The position numbers and the translations under genes were made by a program. 64,000 nucleotides of DNA from Pseudomonas frederiksbergensis. Lineage in GTDB: Bacteria > Pseudomonadota > Gammaproteobacteria > Pseudomonadales > Pseudomonadaceae. The stretch covers positions 1 through 64,000 of the forward strand of contig NZ_JQGJ02000005.1 of the NCBI RefSeq assembly GCF_000802155.2. Direction: 5' to 3'. Numbering within the stretch: position 1 is the first letter of the stretch; every line of letters begins with the position of its first letter. The notes beneath the pieces were generated by a model. The model ran no database searches. It saw only the letters and a list, made by a program, of their open reading frames with translations, and was not told the origin of the DNA. This document shows positions 44,227-54,100 of this stretch, piece by piece.

Positions 44227-45807
44227 TCAAAGTGCCTCGCGCCCCGGCACCCCATCCACCAACCGCAGGATCCCCAGCGGGTTGGCGTTTTTCAGTGGTT
44301 CGGGCAGCAGGTTGTCCGGGTAGTTCTGGAAGCACACCGGGCGCAGGAACCGATCGATCGCCAGCGTACCCACCGAGGTGCCGCGGGCATCGGACGTCGC
44401 CGGGTAAGGCCCACCGTGCACCATCGAATCGCACACCTCGACGCCGGTCGGATAACCGTTGAGCAAGATGCGCCCGACCTTCTGCTCCAGCAGCGGGGTC
44501 AGTTCGGCGAACTGTTCGAAATCCGCCGGCTCGCCAATCATCGTGGCGGTGAGTTGGCCGTGCAGGCCGTTCAACGCGGCGGTCAGTTGCGCCTGGTCAA
44601 CGACTTCGACGAACACCGTGGTCGGGCCGAAGACCTCTTCCTGCAGCGCCTCGTCGCCGTTGATCAACAGGCTGGCGTCAGCCTTGAACAACTGCGGCTG
44701 GGCCTGGTTGCCTTGCTGATCGCGACCGGCCAGGTGTTCGATACCTGGGTGAGCCAGGAGTTTTTGCAGCCCCTTGCCGTAGCTTTGCAGCGTACCGGCA
44801 TTGAGCATGGTCTGCGGTGCCTGGTCGCCGATCAGCGTAGCCACCTGCTGGGTGAAGGCGGTGAATTGCGGCGAGCGGATACCAATCACCAGGCCGGGGT
44901 TGGTGCAGAACTGGCCGCACCCTTGTACCACCGAAGCGGTCAGGTCGCGGGCAACGCTCTCGGCACGGTTTTTCAAGGCTTGTGGCAACACGATCACCGG
45001 GTTGATGCTCGACATTTCGGCGAACACCGGGATCGGCTGGGGCCGCGCCGCCGCCATGTCGCACAGCGCACGTCCGCCCTTGAGGGAACCGGTGAAACCG
45101 ACTGCCTGGATCGACGGATGCTTGACCAGCCATTCGCCGACGCCACCGCCGTAGATCATGTTGAACACGCCAGCCGGCATCGAGGTTTTCTCCGCCGCGC
45201 GAATGATCGCATCGGCCACGTGTTCGGCGGTTGCCATGTGGCCGCTGTGGGCCTTGAACACGACCGGGCAACCGGCGGCCAGCGCGGCGGCGGTATCACC
45301 ACCGGCAGTGGAAAATGCCAGCGGGAAGTTGCTGGCGCCGAACACCGCCACCGGTCCCAGGCCGATGCGGTATTGACGCAGGTCCGGGCGCGGCAGCGGC
45401 GTGCGTTCCGGCAAGGCCCGGTCGATGCGGGCGCCGTAGAAGTCGCCACGGCGCAGGACCTTGGCGAACAGACGCATCTGGCCACTGGTGCGACCGCGCT
45501 CGCCCTGGATGCGCGCCGCTGGCAGTGCGGTTTCGCGGCAGACCACGGCGACGAATTCATCGCCCAAGGCATCCAGCTCATCGGCGATGGCGTCGAGGAA
45601 CTCTGCCCGACGCGCAGCGCTCAGGCTGCGATAGGCTGGATACGCCGCCGCAGCGGCCTTGGCGGCGGCGTCGACCTCTTCTGCCGTGGCCTGGACAAAT
45701 TCATGGGGCAAAGCCTCGCCGGTGCTGGCGTCGACGCTCTGCAGGCGAGTCTGGCCGGCTGCGCTACGCGCGCCGCCGATGTAGTTGTGGCCAAGGATCT
45801 GGTTCAT
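44227..45807 (-). CDS. Aldehyde dehydrogenase, alpha-ketoglutarate semialdehyde (2,5-dioxovalerate) type
   Basis: The 526-residue NAD(P)+ aldehyde dehydrogenase has catalytic C301 (GQFCTNPG) and general base E264 (FAEMSSINP), with the GASNFPLAF cofactor loop at about 157. The long form with these motifs matches the alpha-ketoglutarate semialdehyde dehydrogenases of pentonate and hexarate pathways. It would oxidise the semialdehyde to alpha-ketoglutarate for the TCA cycle. AGGAG lies 7 bases before the ATG at 45807. It is the last gene of the MFS-AraD1-dehydrogenase operon, 13 bases after its neighbour. The longer upstream frame is rejected because it covers the AraD1 gene. Confidence 0.92.
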   Translation of the reverse strand: MNQILGHNYIGGARSAAGQTRLQSVDASTGEALPHEFVQATAEEVDAAAKAAAAAYPAYRSLSAARRAEFLDAIADELDALGDEFVAVVCRETALPAARIQGERGRTSGQMRLFAKVLRRGDFYGARIDRALPERTPLPRPDLRQYRIGLGPVAVFGASNFPLAFSTAGGDTAAALAAGCPVVFKAHSGHMATAEHVADAIIRAAEKTSMPAGVFNMIYGGGVGEWLVKHPSIQAVGFTGSLKGGRALCDMAAARPQPIPVFAEMSSINPVIVLPQALKNRAESVARDLTASVVQGCGQFCTNPGLVIGIRSPQFTAFTQQVATLIGDQAPQTMLNAGTLQSYGKGLQKLLAHPGIEHLAGRDQQGNQAQPQLFKADASLLINGDEALQEEVFGPTTVFVEVVDQAQLTAALNGLHGQLTATMIGEPADFEQFAELTPLLEQKVGRILLNGYPTGVEVCDSMVHGGPYPATSDARGTSVGTLAIDRFLRPVCFQNYPDNLLPEPLKNANPLGILRLVDGVPGREAL

Positions 45808-45820
45808 CGCAAGTCTCCTT

Positions 45821-46813
45821 TCAAAGTGTGCCGATAGTACCCGGATTGAATACCGCGTCCACCGGGGCAATGCCATTGACCAGCGGCGCGCCGAATTCGG
45901 CCTGGCTGATCTCGAACACATCCCCCGGCTGGGTGCGAATGCCGTCGGCGAAGGACAGCGTCGCGGTGCCGAAGAAATGAACGTGCACGTCGCCGGGACG
46001 CAGGAACTGGCTGTACTTGAAGTGATGGAACTCCAGGTTTTCGAGGCTGTGGCACATGTTCGCCTCGCCGCTGAGGAATTCGTTCTGCCACAGCACTTCA
46101 CCGTTGCGCAGGATACGACTGGTCCCGGACAGATGTTGAGGCAATTCACCGACGCGAAGTTCCGGGCCAAAGCTGCAACTGCGCAGTTTCGAATGGGCCA
46201 GGTAAAGGTAGTTCTTGCGTTCCATGACGTGATCGGAAAATTCGTTGCCTACCGCAAAGCCCAGGCGATAAGGCTTGCCGTCGTGGCCGATGACGTACAG
46301 GCCGCTGATCTCCGGCTCTTCGCCAGCGTCTTCGGCAAACGGTGGCAGTGGAAACGGATGGCCCGGACGGACCACGATGCTGCCGTCACCCTTGTAGAAC
46401 CATTCCGGCTGCACGCCGGCCTGCCCCGCCTGTGGCTTGCCGCCCTCCACGCCCCACTTGAAGATGCGCATGGTGTCGGTCATGGTCGCTTCGTCGCCGG
46501 CTTGCTGGTGCATTTTGTCCCGGGCCGAAGCACTGCCCAGGTGAGTCAGGCCGGTGCCGCTGACCAACAGGTGCGCCGGGTCCGGGTGATCCAGCGGTGG
46601 CAGGATGCGCAGTTCGCCCAGCAATTGCGCGTAGTCATGGCTCGCCCCAAGGCCCAGGTCGTTGACCTGCTGCTCGAGCTTCACGCCTGCTTCGATGGCG
46701 GCCAGCGCCAGGTCGCGAACCGTGTTGGCGCCCTGCACTTCGCGCACCTGCTCGCCATCGACGACACCGACGCGGCGTTCGCCGTTACTCAATTCGAACT
46801 GAACTAAACGCAT
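45821..46813 (-). CDS. FAH-fold AraD1/GguC-family protein, probable 2-keto-3-deoxypentonate dehydratase
   Basis: The 330-residue protein has a fumarylacetoacetase-like C-terminal fold (LLVSGTGLTHLGSA, FAVGNEFSDHVMERKNYLYLA split, GDVFEISQAEFG). An archaeal 2-keto-3-deoxyarabinonate dehydratase belongs to the same superfamily. The operon has no DapA-type dehydratase, so this protein is the natural candidate to turn 2-keto-3-deoxypentonate into alpha-ketoglutarate semialdehyde for the next gene's product. GGAG lies 8 bases before the ATG at 46813. The role is inferred from context and fold. Confidence 0.85.
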   Translation of the reverse strand: MRLVQFELSNGERRVGVVDGEQVREVQGANTVRDLALAAIEAGVKLEQQVNDLGLGASHDYAQLLGELRILPPLDHPDPAHLLVSGTGLTHLGSASARDKMHQQAGDEATMTDTMRIFKWGVEGGKPQAGQAGVQPEWFYKGDGSIVVRPGHPFPLPPFAEDAGEEPEISGLYVIGHDGKPYRLGFAVGNEFSDHVMERKNYLYLAHSKLRSCSFGPELRVGELPQHLSGTSRILRNGEVLWQNEFLSGEANMCHSLENLEFHHFKYSQFLRPGDVHVHFFGTATLSFADGIRTQPGDVFEISQAEFGAPLVNGIAPVDAVFNPGTIGTL

Positions 46814-46889
46814 GGGTTTTCTCCCTGTAAACAAAACTTGAATAGGCGTAGCAGGCTTTTTAAAGCTGTCTTTCACAATTGCCGTCAGT

Positions 46890-48212
46890 TCAGGTACGCG
46901 TCGCCCCGCGGGCACTCGCCGCAAACTGGTCCGCCGGCAACACATGCTTGCGCTCCAGCAGGCGGTAGACCACGCCGGTAAGCACCAGGCCGAACACCAT
47001 CACACAGGACAGGAAATACAGCCCCGAGGCCAGGTTGCCGGTGTATTCCTTCAACGCACCGATCACGAACGGCCCGATGTAGCCACCGAGGTTGCCCACC
47101 GAGTTGATCAACGCAATGCCCGCCGCCGCACTGGCGCCGGCAAAGAACCGTCCCGGCAAGGTCCAGAACACTGCCGTGCAGGAAAACAGCGCGAACGCCA
47201 CCAGGCACAATGCCGCCAGTTGCAACACCGGCACCGACAGCCAGGCACTCAGGAACAGGCCGATGGCACCGAGCACGTACAACACGGCAAGGTGACCGTA
47301 GCGGTCATTCAAGCGGTCGGAGCTGCGTGGAATGATCAGCAGGCCGACGATCCCGAAGATATACGGCACGGAAGAGACGAAACCGGTGACCAGATCACTG
47401 CCACCGAACTGCTTGATCAGCGTCGGCAACCACAAGCCCAGGCCATAGATGCTCAAGGTGACTGGCAAGTAGAACAGCGCCAGCAGCAGGACACGCTTGT
47501 CTTTGAGCGCATGGAGCGGATTGCCGTGGCGGGTCTGGCCGTATTCCTGCAGGTCTTTTTGCAGCTCACCGGTCAGCCAGTCCTTCTCGGCCTGGTCCAT
47601 CCATTTCACCTGTTGCGGGCCGTCCGGCAGGTAGCGCAGCACAGGCCAGGTCAACAGCACCGCCGGCAGGCCGATGACGATGAACAGCCATTGCCAGCCG
47701 TGCAGGCCAAGGATGCCGTCCATGCCCAGCAAGCCACCGGACACCGGGCCGGTGATCATCATCGCGATGGGTTGGGAAAGAATGAACAGCCCGAGGATCT
47801 TGCCGCGATGGCGCACCGGGAACCATTGGGTGATGTAGTACAGCACGCCGGGGAAGAACCCGGCTTCGGCTGCGCCCAGCAAAAAGCGCATCACATAGAA
47901 GCTGTAGGGCCCTTGCACGAAGGCCATGCCGATAGTGATCGCGCCCCAGGTGATCATGATCCGGGCGAACCAGCGCCGGGCACCGAAGCGTTCGAGCATC
48001 AGGTTGCTGGGAATTTCCAGCAGGAAGTAACCGATGAAAAACAGCCCCGCACCCAAGCCATAGGCGGCGTCGCCGATGCCGATGTCGGCGCCCATGTGCA
48101 GCTTGGCAAAGCCTACCGCAGAGCGGTCCACGTAGGCGATCAGGTACAGCAGGATCAGGAAGGGAATCAGTTTGAGAGTGATGCGACGAATAAGCCGCAA
48201 TTCCTGGCTCAT
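46890..48212 (-). CDS. MFS sugar-acid transporter (ACS family)
   Basis: The 440-residue permease has the ACS-family opening YLIAYVDRSAVGFAKLHMG, GYFLLEIPSNLMLERFGAR, and about twelve membrane segments. Relatives carry galactonate, glucarate, tartrate and similar acids. It is the first gene of the minus-strand operon, divergent from the arabinonate dehydratase, so an aldonate is the likely cargo. GGAGA lies 9 bases before the ATG. The promoter at 48299-48327 carries a FadR-type operator in its spacer. Confidence 0.9.
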   Translation of the reverse strand: MSQELRLIRRITLKLIPFLILLYLIAYVDRSAVGFAKLHMGADIGIGDAAYGLGAGLFFIGYFLLEIPSNLMLERFGARRWFARIMITWGAITIGMAFVQGPYSFYVMRFLLGAAEAGFFPGVLYYITQWFPVRHRGKILGLFILSQPIAMMITGPVSGGLLGMDGILGLHGWQWLFIVIGLPAVLLTWPVLRYLPDGPQQVKWMDQAEKDWLTGELQKDLQEYGQTRHGNPLHALKDKRVLLLALFYLPVTLSIYGLGLWLPTLIKQFGGSDLVTGFVSSVPYIFGIVGLLIIPRSSDRLNDRYGHLAVLYVLGAIGLFLSAWLSVPVLQLAALCLVAFALFSCTAVFWTLPGRFFAGASAAAGIALINSVGNLGGYIGPFVIGALKEYTGNLASGLYFLSCVMVFGLVLTGVVYRLLERKHVLPADQFAASARGATRT

Positions 48213-48298
48213 GGGACCGGTCTCCGATTGTTGTTGTTATAGAACCTTGGGGGATTTCTCTCGCGTATGACGCCAGGACAATCCCTCCGTTGAACCGG

Positions 48299-48327
48299 AC
48301 TATATAGTAATACTATTTACCCAACAA
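48299..48327 (-). promoter_or_regulatory. Promoter of the MFS-AraD1-dehydrogenase operon with embedded operator
   Basis: On the minus strand TTGTTG (48322-48327), a 17-base spacer and TATAGT (48299-48304) form a good sigma-70 promoter. The spacer contains TAGTAATACTA (48305-48315), which fits the FadR-subfamily operator pattern TNGTNNNACNA and is palindromic. Confidence 0.6.
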
Positions 48328-48379
48328 CACTTCCAAACTGCGCAAATTGCGCTTATGTTACGCTTCAGCTCGAACAATA

Positions 48380-48390
48380 TAGTCATACAA
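48380..48390 (+). promoter_or_regulatory. Second FadR-type operator, before the arabinonate dehydratase
   Basis: TAGTCATACAA fits TNGTNNNACNA and lies 14 bases before the ATG at 48405. It overlaps a TATAGT -10-like hexamer at 48378-48383. Together with the site at 48305-48315 it suggests joint control of both divergent units by the GntR regulator at 50346. Confidence 0.55.
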
Positions 48391-48404
48391 TAAGAGAATC
48401 GATC

Positions 48405-50141
48405 ATGTCTGATAAGAAACCCTCCCTGCGCTCGGCCCAATGGTTTGGCACTGCCGACAAGAATGGCTTCATGTACCGCAGCTGGATGAAAAATCAGGGC
48501 ATCGCCGACCATCAGTTCCGTGGCAAGCCGATCATCGGCATTTGCAACACCTGGTCGGAGCTGACGCCGTGCAACGCGCACTTCCGGCAGATCGCCGAGC
48601 ACGTCAAGCGCGGCGTGATCGAGGCCGGGGGCTTCCCGGTGGAATTCCCGGTGTTCTCCAACGGCGAATCGAACCTGCGCCCCACCGCCATGCTGACCCG
48701 CAACCTGGCGAGCATGGACGTGGAGGAGGCGATTCGCGGCAACCCGATTGACGGCGTGGTTTTGCTTACCGGTTGCGACAAGACCACCCCAGCATTGCTG
48801 ATGGGCGCCGCCAGTTGCGACGTGCCAGCCATCGTCGTCACCGGTGGGCCGATGCTCAACGGCAAGCACAAAGGCCAGGATATCGGCTCGGGCACCGTGG
48901 TCTGGCAGTTGAGTGAACAGGTCAAGGCCGGCACCATCACCATCGACGACTTCCTCGCGGCCGAGGGCGGCATGTCCCGCTCGGCCGGTACCTGCAACAC
49001 CATGGGCACGGCCTCGACCATGGCCTGCATGGCCGAAGCCCTTGGCACTTCACTGCCCCACAACGCGGCGATTCCAGCCGTGGATGCACGCCGTTATGTG
49101 CTGGCCCATATGTCCGGCATGCGCGCGGTGGAAATGGTCCGTGAAGACCTGAAACTGTCGAAGATCCTGACCAAGGAAGCCTTCGAAAACGCCATCCGCG
49201 TCAACGCCGCCATCGGCGGTTCGACCAACGCGGTTATCCACCTCAAGGCCATCGCCGGACGCATTGGCGTGCAGCTGGACCTGGACGACTGGACCCGCAT
49301 CGGTCGCGGCATGCCGACCATCGTCGACCTGCAACCGTCCGGGCGCTTCCTGATGGAAGAGTTCTACTACGCCGGCGGCCTGCCCGCGGTGCTGCGGCGT
49401 CTCGGCGAAGCCAACCTCATTCCTCACCCGAATGCATTGACCGTCAACGGCAAGAGCCTCGGTGAAAATACCAAGGACGCGCCGATCTACGGCCAGGACG
49501 AAGTCATCCGCACGCTGGACAATCCGATCCGCGCCGATGGCGGCATCTGCGTACTGCGCGGCAACCTGGCGCCGTTGGGCGCAGTGCTCAAGCCATCCGC
49601 CGCCACGCCGGAGTTGATGCAGCATCGTGGCCGCGCGGTGGTGTTCGAGAACTTCGACGAGTACAAGGCACGGATCAACGACCCGGAACTGGACGTCGAC
49701 GCCGACTCGATCCTGGTAATGAAGAATTGCGGGCCAAAGGGTTATCCGGGCATGGCTGAAGTGGGCAACATGGGCTTGCCGGCCAAGCTGTTGGCCCAAG
49801 GCGTAACGGACATGGTGCGTATTTCCGACGCACGCATGAGCGGCACCGCCTACGGCACCGTGGTCCTGCACGTAGCACCGGAAGCGGCAGCCGGCGGTCC
49901 TTTGGCTGCCGTGAAAGAAGGCGACTGGATCGAACTCGACTGTGCCAGCGGCCGCCTGCACCTGGACATCCCGGACGCCGAACTCGCCGCGCGCCTGGCT
50001 GACCTGGCGCCGCCGCAGCAATTGCTCGTAGGCGGCTACCGCCAGCTGTACATCGACCATGTGCTGCAAGCGGACCAGGGTTGCGATTTCGACTTCCTGG
50101 TGGGCTGCCGCGGCGCCGAGGTGCCGCGTCACTCTCACTGA
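48405..50141 (+). CDS. L-arabinonate dehydratase (IlvD/Edd family)
   Basis: The 578-residue iron-sulfur dehydratase turns an aldonate into a 2-keto-3-deoxyaldonate. The [2Fe-2S] ligands are C56, C124 and C197, in the same spacing as in the characterised Rhizobium L-arabinonate dehydratase (offset by three). Other IlvD landmarks are GICNTWSELTPCN, GCDKTTPALLMG and AGTCNTMGTAST. The starting sequence MSDKKPSLRSAQWFGTADK is typical of the pentonate branch rather than IlvD or Edd proper. It is divergent from the transporter operon. D-xylonate or galactonate remain alternative substrates. Confidence 0.9.
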   Translation: MSDKKPSLRSAQWFGTADKNGFMYRSWMKNQGIADHQFRGKPIIGICNTWSELTPCNAHFRQIAEHVKRGVIEAGGFPVEFPVFSNGESNLRPTAMLTRNLASMDVEEAIRGNPIDGVVLLTGCDKTTPALLMGAASCDVPAIVVTGGPMLNGKHKGQDIGSGTVVWQLSEQVKAGTITIDDFLAAEGGMSRSAGTCNTMGTASTMACMAEALGTSLPHNAAIPAVDARRYVLAHMSGMRAVEMVREDLKLSKILTKEAFENAIRVNAAIGGSTNAVIHLKAIAGRIGVQLDLDDWTRIGRGMPTIVDLQPSGRFLMEEFYYAGGLPAVLRRLGEANLIPHPNALTVNGKSLGENTKDAPIYGQDEVIRTLDNPIRADGGICVLRGNLAPLGAVLKPSAATPELMQHRGRAVVFENFDEYKARINDPELDVDADSILVMKNCGPKGYPGMAEVGNMGLPAKLLAQGVTDMVRISDARMSGTAYGTVVLHVAPEAAAGGPLAAVKEGDWIELDCASGRLHLDIPDAELAARLADLAPPQQLLVGGYRQLYIDHVLQADQGCDFDFLVGCRGAEVPRHSH

Positions 50142-50149
50142 CCCAACAA

Positions 50150-50251
50150 AACGCCCCTTGTGCGAGCCTGCTCATGAAGCGGCTGAACATTCAACATCGA
50201 AGTTGACTGTCGCATGGACTATGGCGGGGGAGCCTGCTCCCTCGCCACAAG
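50150..50251. repeat. Two REP-like elements after the dehydratase gene
   Basis: A weak copy with core GTGCGAGCCTGCTCATGA lies at about 50160-50177, and a GTGGCGAGGG-family copy (GGCGGGGGAGCC...CTCCCTCGCC) at 50219-50251. They separate the dehydratase from the regulator gene. Confidence 0.65.
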
Positions 50252-50345
50252 GTCACTGAGACCCAAGGGTTCAACCTGATGAATGTCCGCCGCGCCTGCT
50301 ATCATGCGCAGCACTTCCCTCGCCGACAGGATCGCGCCGCGTCCC

Positions 50346-51071
50346 ATGGATTACCGCAAACCCTCCGACCGCAAAAGCATGCATTCGCGCATCGTCCAGG
50401 AACTGGGCATGCAGATCGTTTCCGGGCGCTTCAAGCCGGACGATAAATTGCCCGCCGAGGCCTTGTTGTGCGAAGAGTATGCGGTCAGCCGGCCGGTGCT
50501 ACGCGAAGCCACGCGCGTGCTGGTCGCCAAGGGCCTGGTGTATTCGCGTCCTCGCGTGGGCACCGTGGTCAAGGCCCGTCGGGAATGGCACATGCTCGAC
50601 CCGGACGTGCTGCACTGGTTGATGCAAAGCAGCCCGCAGAACGAGTTCTTCGGCCTGCTGACCAGCGTGCGCAGCATCATCGAGCCGGCCGCCGCGGCCC
50701 TCGCCGCCCAGTTCGCCACCGACGAAGACATCGCCGCCATCAACGAAGCCTACCAGCGCATGGAAGCCGCCCCGACGCCCGAGGCGCTGCTGCAACCGGA
50801 CCTGGATTTCCATAGCCGCATCGCCGACGCAACCCATAACGATCTGCTCGCCAACCTCTGCAACATGTTGTCGGTGGCGATCGCCGAAGCGCTGAAGCAC
50901 TCCAACCAGCGGCCCAACCTGCATGAACTGGCGATGCCGCGGCACAAGGCGATCCTCACCGCCATCGAGAACCGCGACGCCCTCGGTGCGCGCCATGCCA
51001 CGCTGGTGCAACTGGACGATGCACGCAGCGCATTGAACGTGGTGCTGGGCAGCGATACCACCCAGGCCTGA
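50346..51071 (+). CDS. FadR-subfamily GntR transcriptional regulator
   Basis: The 241-residue protein has a GntR winged helix at about residues 12-75 (GRFKPDDKLPAEALLCEEY, VSRPVLREATRVLVAKGLV) and an FCD effector domain (EPAAAALAAQFAT, DLDFHSRIADATHNDLL, RHKAILTAIENRD) with the expected Asp/His metal-site residues. FCD regulators commonly sense small carboxylates or sugar acids. The start is uncertain: ATGs at 50283, 50304 and 50346 are in frame and none has a good ribosome site; 50346 gives the usual length. It probably controls the pentonate genes through 48305-48315 and 48380-48390. Confidence 0.88.
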   Translation: MDYRKPSDRKSMHSRIVQELGMQIVSGRFKPDDKLPAEALLCEEYAVSRPVLREATRVLVAKGLVYSRPRVGTVVKARREWHMLDPDVLHWLMQSSPQNEFFGLLTSVRSIIEPAAAALAAQFATDEDIAAINEAYQRMEAAPTPEALLQPDLDFHSRIADATHNDLLANLCNMLSVAIAEALKHSNQRPNLHELAMPRHKAILTAIENRDALGARHATLVQLDDARSALNVVLGSDTTQA

Positions 51072-51089
51072 CACAACGCCCGCGCCACC

Positions 51090-51108
51090 GGTGGTATTTA
51101 TATACCGC
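51090..51108 (+). promoter_or_regulatory. Palindromic element upstream of the first DUF6543 gene
   Basis: GGTGGTATTTATATACCGC contains the inverted pair GGTAT/ATACC. A near-identical element with the consensus GGTGGTATNTATNTACCGC precedes the second DUF6543 gene at almost the same distance (77 versus 73 bases before the ATG). It may be a shared promoter or operator. Confidence 0.5.
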
Positions 51109-51184
51109 ACGCGGGGAAAGGGAATCCCGACACTTGACTCTCGTCGTCATCCCGACGGCCGTGAGTTTTGGAAAAGGATTTCTT

Positions 51185-54100
51185 ATGACCTCGCTCTCAG
51201 CAGCTGAAAGCGCCCCCACCTTCGAACAGAACGTCAGTCAGCAGTTTGCCGGTCGTCCGACCTTCGAGCGGCTTACGCAACAGATGCTCGAACAAGCCAT
51301 CAAGGCAAGATACCCCTCGCTGGTCATCGATCTGGCCCGCACCCACCTGGCGATGCCGGATGCGGCCGCCCAAGGCTGGAGCTTCAAGCCGTTCATGCCT
51401 TTGGTGCTCGACTACCTGGCCCTCGGCACCCCGTTGGACTTCAGTTCCAACGGCAATTTCGCCTGTTATCTCTCCGACACGATTCCACGCCGCCTCCGGC
51501 CCGATGTCGGCAACCTGGACATCAAGGTGATTGAAAAGCTGGTGCTCGAGCTGCCTTGGACAGTGCCCATCGGGTTTGGCGACGCATTGGCTCGCTATTG
51601 GAATACCGACATCGCCAGCAGCCCCAAACCTGACGCCGGTGTTCACAACAGCCGCTGGCTATGGCTTAGCGACTCACTCAAGAACAGGTTGCATATCCAG
51701 GGTCTGAAACAGCCGGGATTGTCTGAACCGGCACGCGAAGCCCTGGACCAGATCGTCCGTTGGCCAGACCGAGGGCAACGCTTCAGCCACAATGTTCCAC
51801 CGGTCTATGCCTACAGCCTGGCAAGCACCCTCACCGAGGGCACGTCCAATACCGTGCTGCCCAGCAGCGACATCCTGCTGCTCCACTACACCCAGAGCGG
51901 CCTGGTCATCTTGCTGTGCAGCGCCGGCGGTGCCGTGCAGCCCTTCGACTCGATCGAATCCTTTGACAATCACTGGCGTGCGCAGATCGCCGACCGTTAT
52001 GTCGTCGACACCATTACCTGCAATCGCTACGAGATTGACGGCAACGCCTTCGATACCCAGGCTGCCATGGTATTGGAGCAGCAATTGGTCGACTTGAAGG
52101 CGGTCACGTTACCTTCCAGCATTGGCGTGCACGACCTCAAGGCGCTCTACCGGGAGCTGAGCGATCCAGCTCGGTACTTGCGCGACATCCTCGATTCTGC
52201 CGCAGACACCACGACACAACTCAGGCCGCTACTTCCCCAATGGCTGAAGAACGCAGCCCTTGCCGACCAGATGAGCTTCCAGCGCTACAGCCTGGCACTG
52301 GCCAGCGTGAAGAAACGCGATCAAGGCCGAGTCCATCTCAACGACATCCGGACCTTCACCGCTGACGCCCTGCTGGCGCGGATGCAGCAAACCAACGACA
52401 GCAGCCCTGCCAAGGTCCCATCCCGCTCATTTCATCCCGACGATATTGAACTGACGTTCACGGTCTCGGCGGGGTACCCGGGGACCGTGGGTATCAGCGA
52501 GAAAAGAACCGGGAACCTGACCCAACTGGCCATCGACAATCTGGTCTCGCGGCCCAGTGGCCATCTGAAGCTCAGCCATCGCCTGGGCCTGGCGTTGCCG
52601 GCGTGGTTGACGCCAGACTTGATTACCCGCACCGGCGGACTGATCGAGCAGGTGGATATCGGTACGGCCTATCCTCGCTACCTGCAACAGGAATTGCTGG
52701 GCGACTCGTCGCAAGCGCAGGCACACCAGCGAATATTTGCCGAACAGAGCTCGGCGCACCTGCCGCTCGAAGCGCTGCAAAACACACTGAATCACGAAAA
52801 CGGCATGACCCGCCAAGGGCTGCGCCGCGTAGAGGCGGTCCTGCAACCCAACGCCGAAGACCGGCAGGTCGACGGACATCTCGTGGTCATCCGGCACTTG
52901 GCCTTCCTGCACGAGCCCCATGCCCGGCCCGATGTCGTCGGTAATATGTTCATCATCGAGGCGAAAGACGTCACAGCCGGTCCGCACGTGTTGTATCGCC
53001 CGCTCTATGCGCCTGCACTGCTGGAGTTCCCGACACGCCAGGCACTGTTGCAAGCGGTCGCCAGCGCCGGGGACCTGCAACACAGCGTCCTGACCTGGCT
53101 GTCCGATACCGCCCGCCCTATATACGCCAACGGTGGCTTCGCCGAGCCGCACATCGTGCGGTTCTTCCAGGGCGACGAATTCAGCGTGCCCGAGAAACCC
53201 GCTCCGGCCACGCTCGCCATCAACGGTGGCGACGATGAACTGTTGCAGTACCTGGCCAATGGCAAGTTGCTGGAGTACCTCTACGGCTGCAATGCCCAAG
53301 CCCTGATCACCCAGGCCGACCGCAATTCAGTCTCCAACAGTGAAAGCCGCTGGGCAGTGCTGCTCAAGGGCGGCAGCCTGCTGTTCAACACGCTGCTGTT
53401 TCCGCTGCTGCGCGGCCCGGCCATGGCCAGCGTCTGGCTGTGGAGCCTGATGGCCAGCGCCAGCCAGGACATCCCAGCGCTGATCAGCGACGATCCGGCG
53501 ACACGGGAGCTGGCCGCCGTCGACTTCCTGGTCAACCTGGCCATGCTGGTGAGCCAGCTGTCGTCGGTCCGTGCGCCTTCGCTTGTCCCCGTGTCCGAAT
53601 CCACCAAGAACCAGGCGATGCGCGCCCCCGCCAGGCGCGTTGCCGTTGAGCAATGGCCCAGTCTGTCCCTGCCGAAGATTATGGAGGGCACGGTTGCCTT
53701 GCCAGGCGCCGAAATGCCAGGCGCCCTCCTCGATTTCGATTTCACCAATGCCCGTGACCGCCTGACGCCAGAACAACGTACGCAACTGCGGCGCATGCGA
53801 ATACCGCGGCCCGCGGTACTGCCGGCACCCATCGACCAAGGTCCATTCACAGGCCTCTACGTGATCGATAACGCCTGGCACGCGCTGGTTGAAGGTCACT
53901 TGTATCGAGTCGACACCGAATCGGACGGCAGCGTAACGGTCATCGATCCGACCACCACGTCACGCCGGGGACCGTCGTTGCGATCGGATGGCCAAGGTAC
54001 CTGGTCCATGGATTTGCGCCTGCGCCTGCGAGGGGGGATGCCGCCCAAGCGCATGGTCGAGCAGCGTCGCCTCAATGCGCAAAGAACAATCGAGCTGATC

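Noticed and set aside
46944..48242. A 432-codon open frame on the plus strand
   Set aside because: It is antisense to the MFS transporter and has the Gln/His/Asp-rich composition of a shadow frame.
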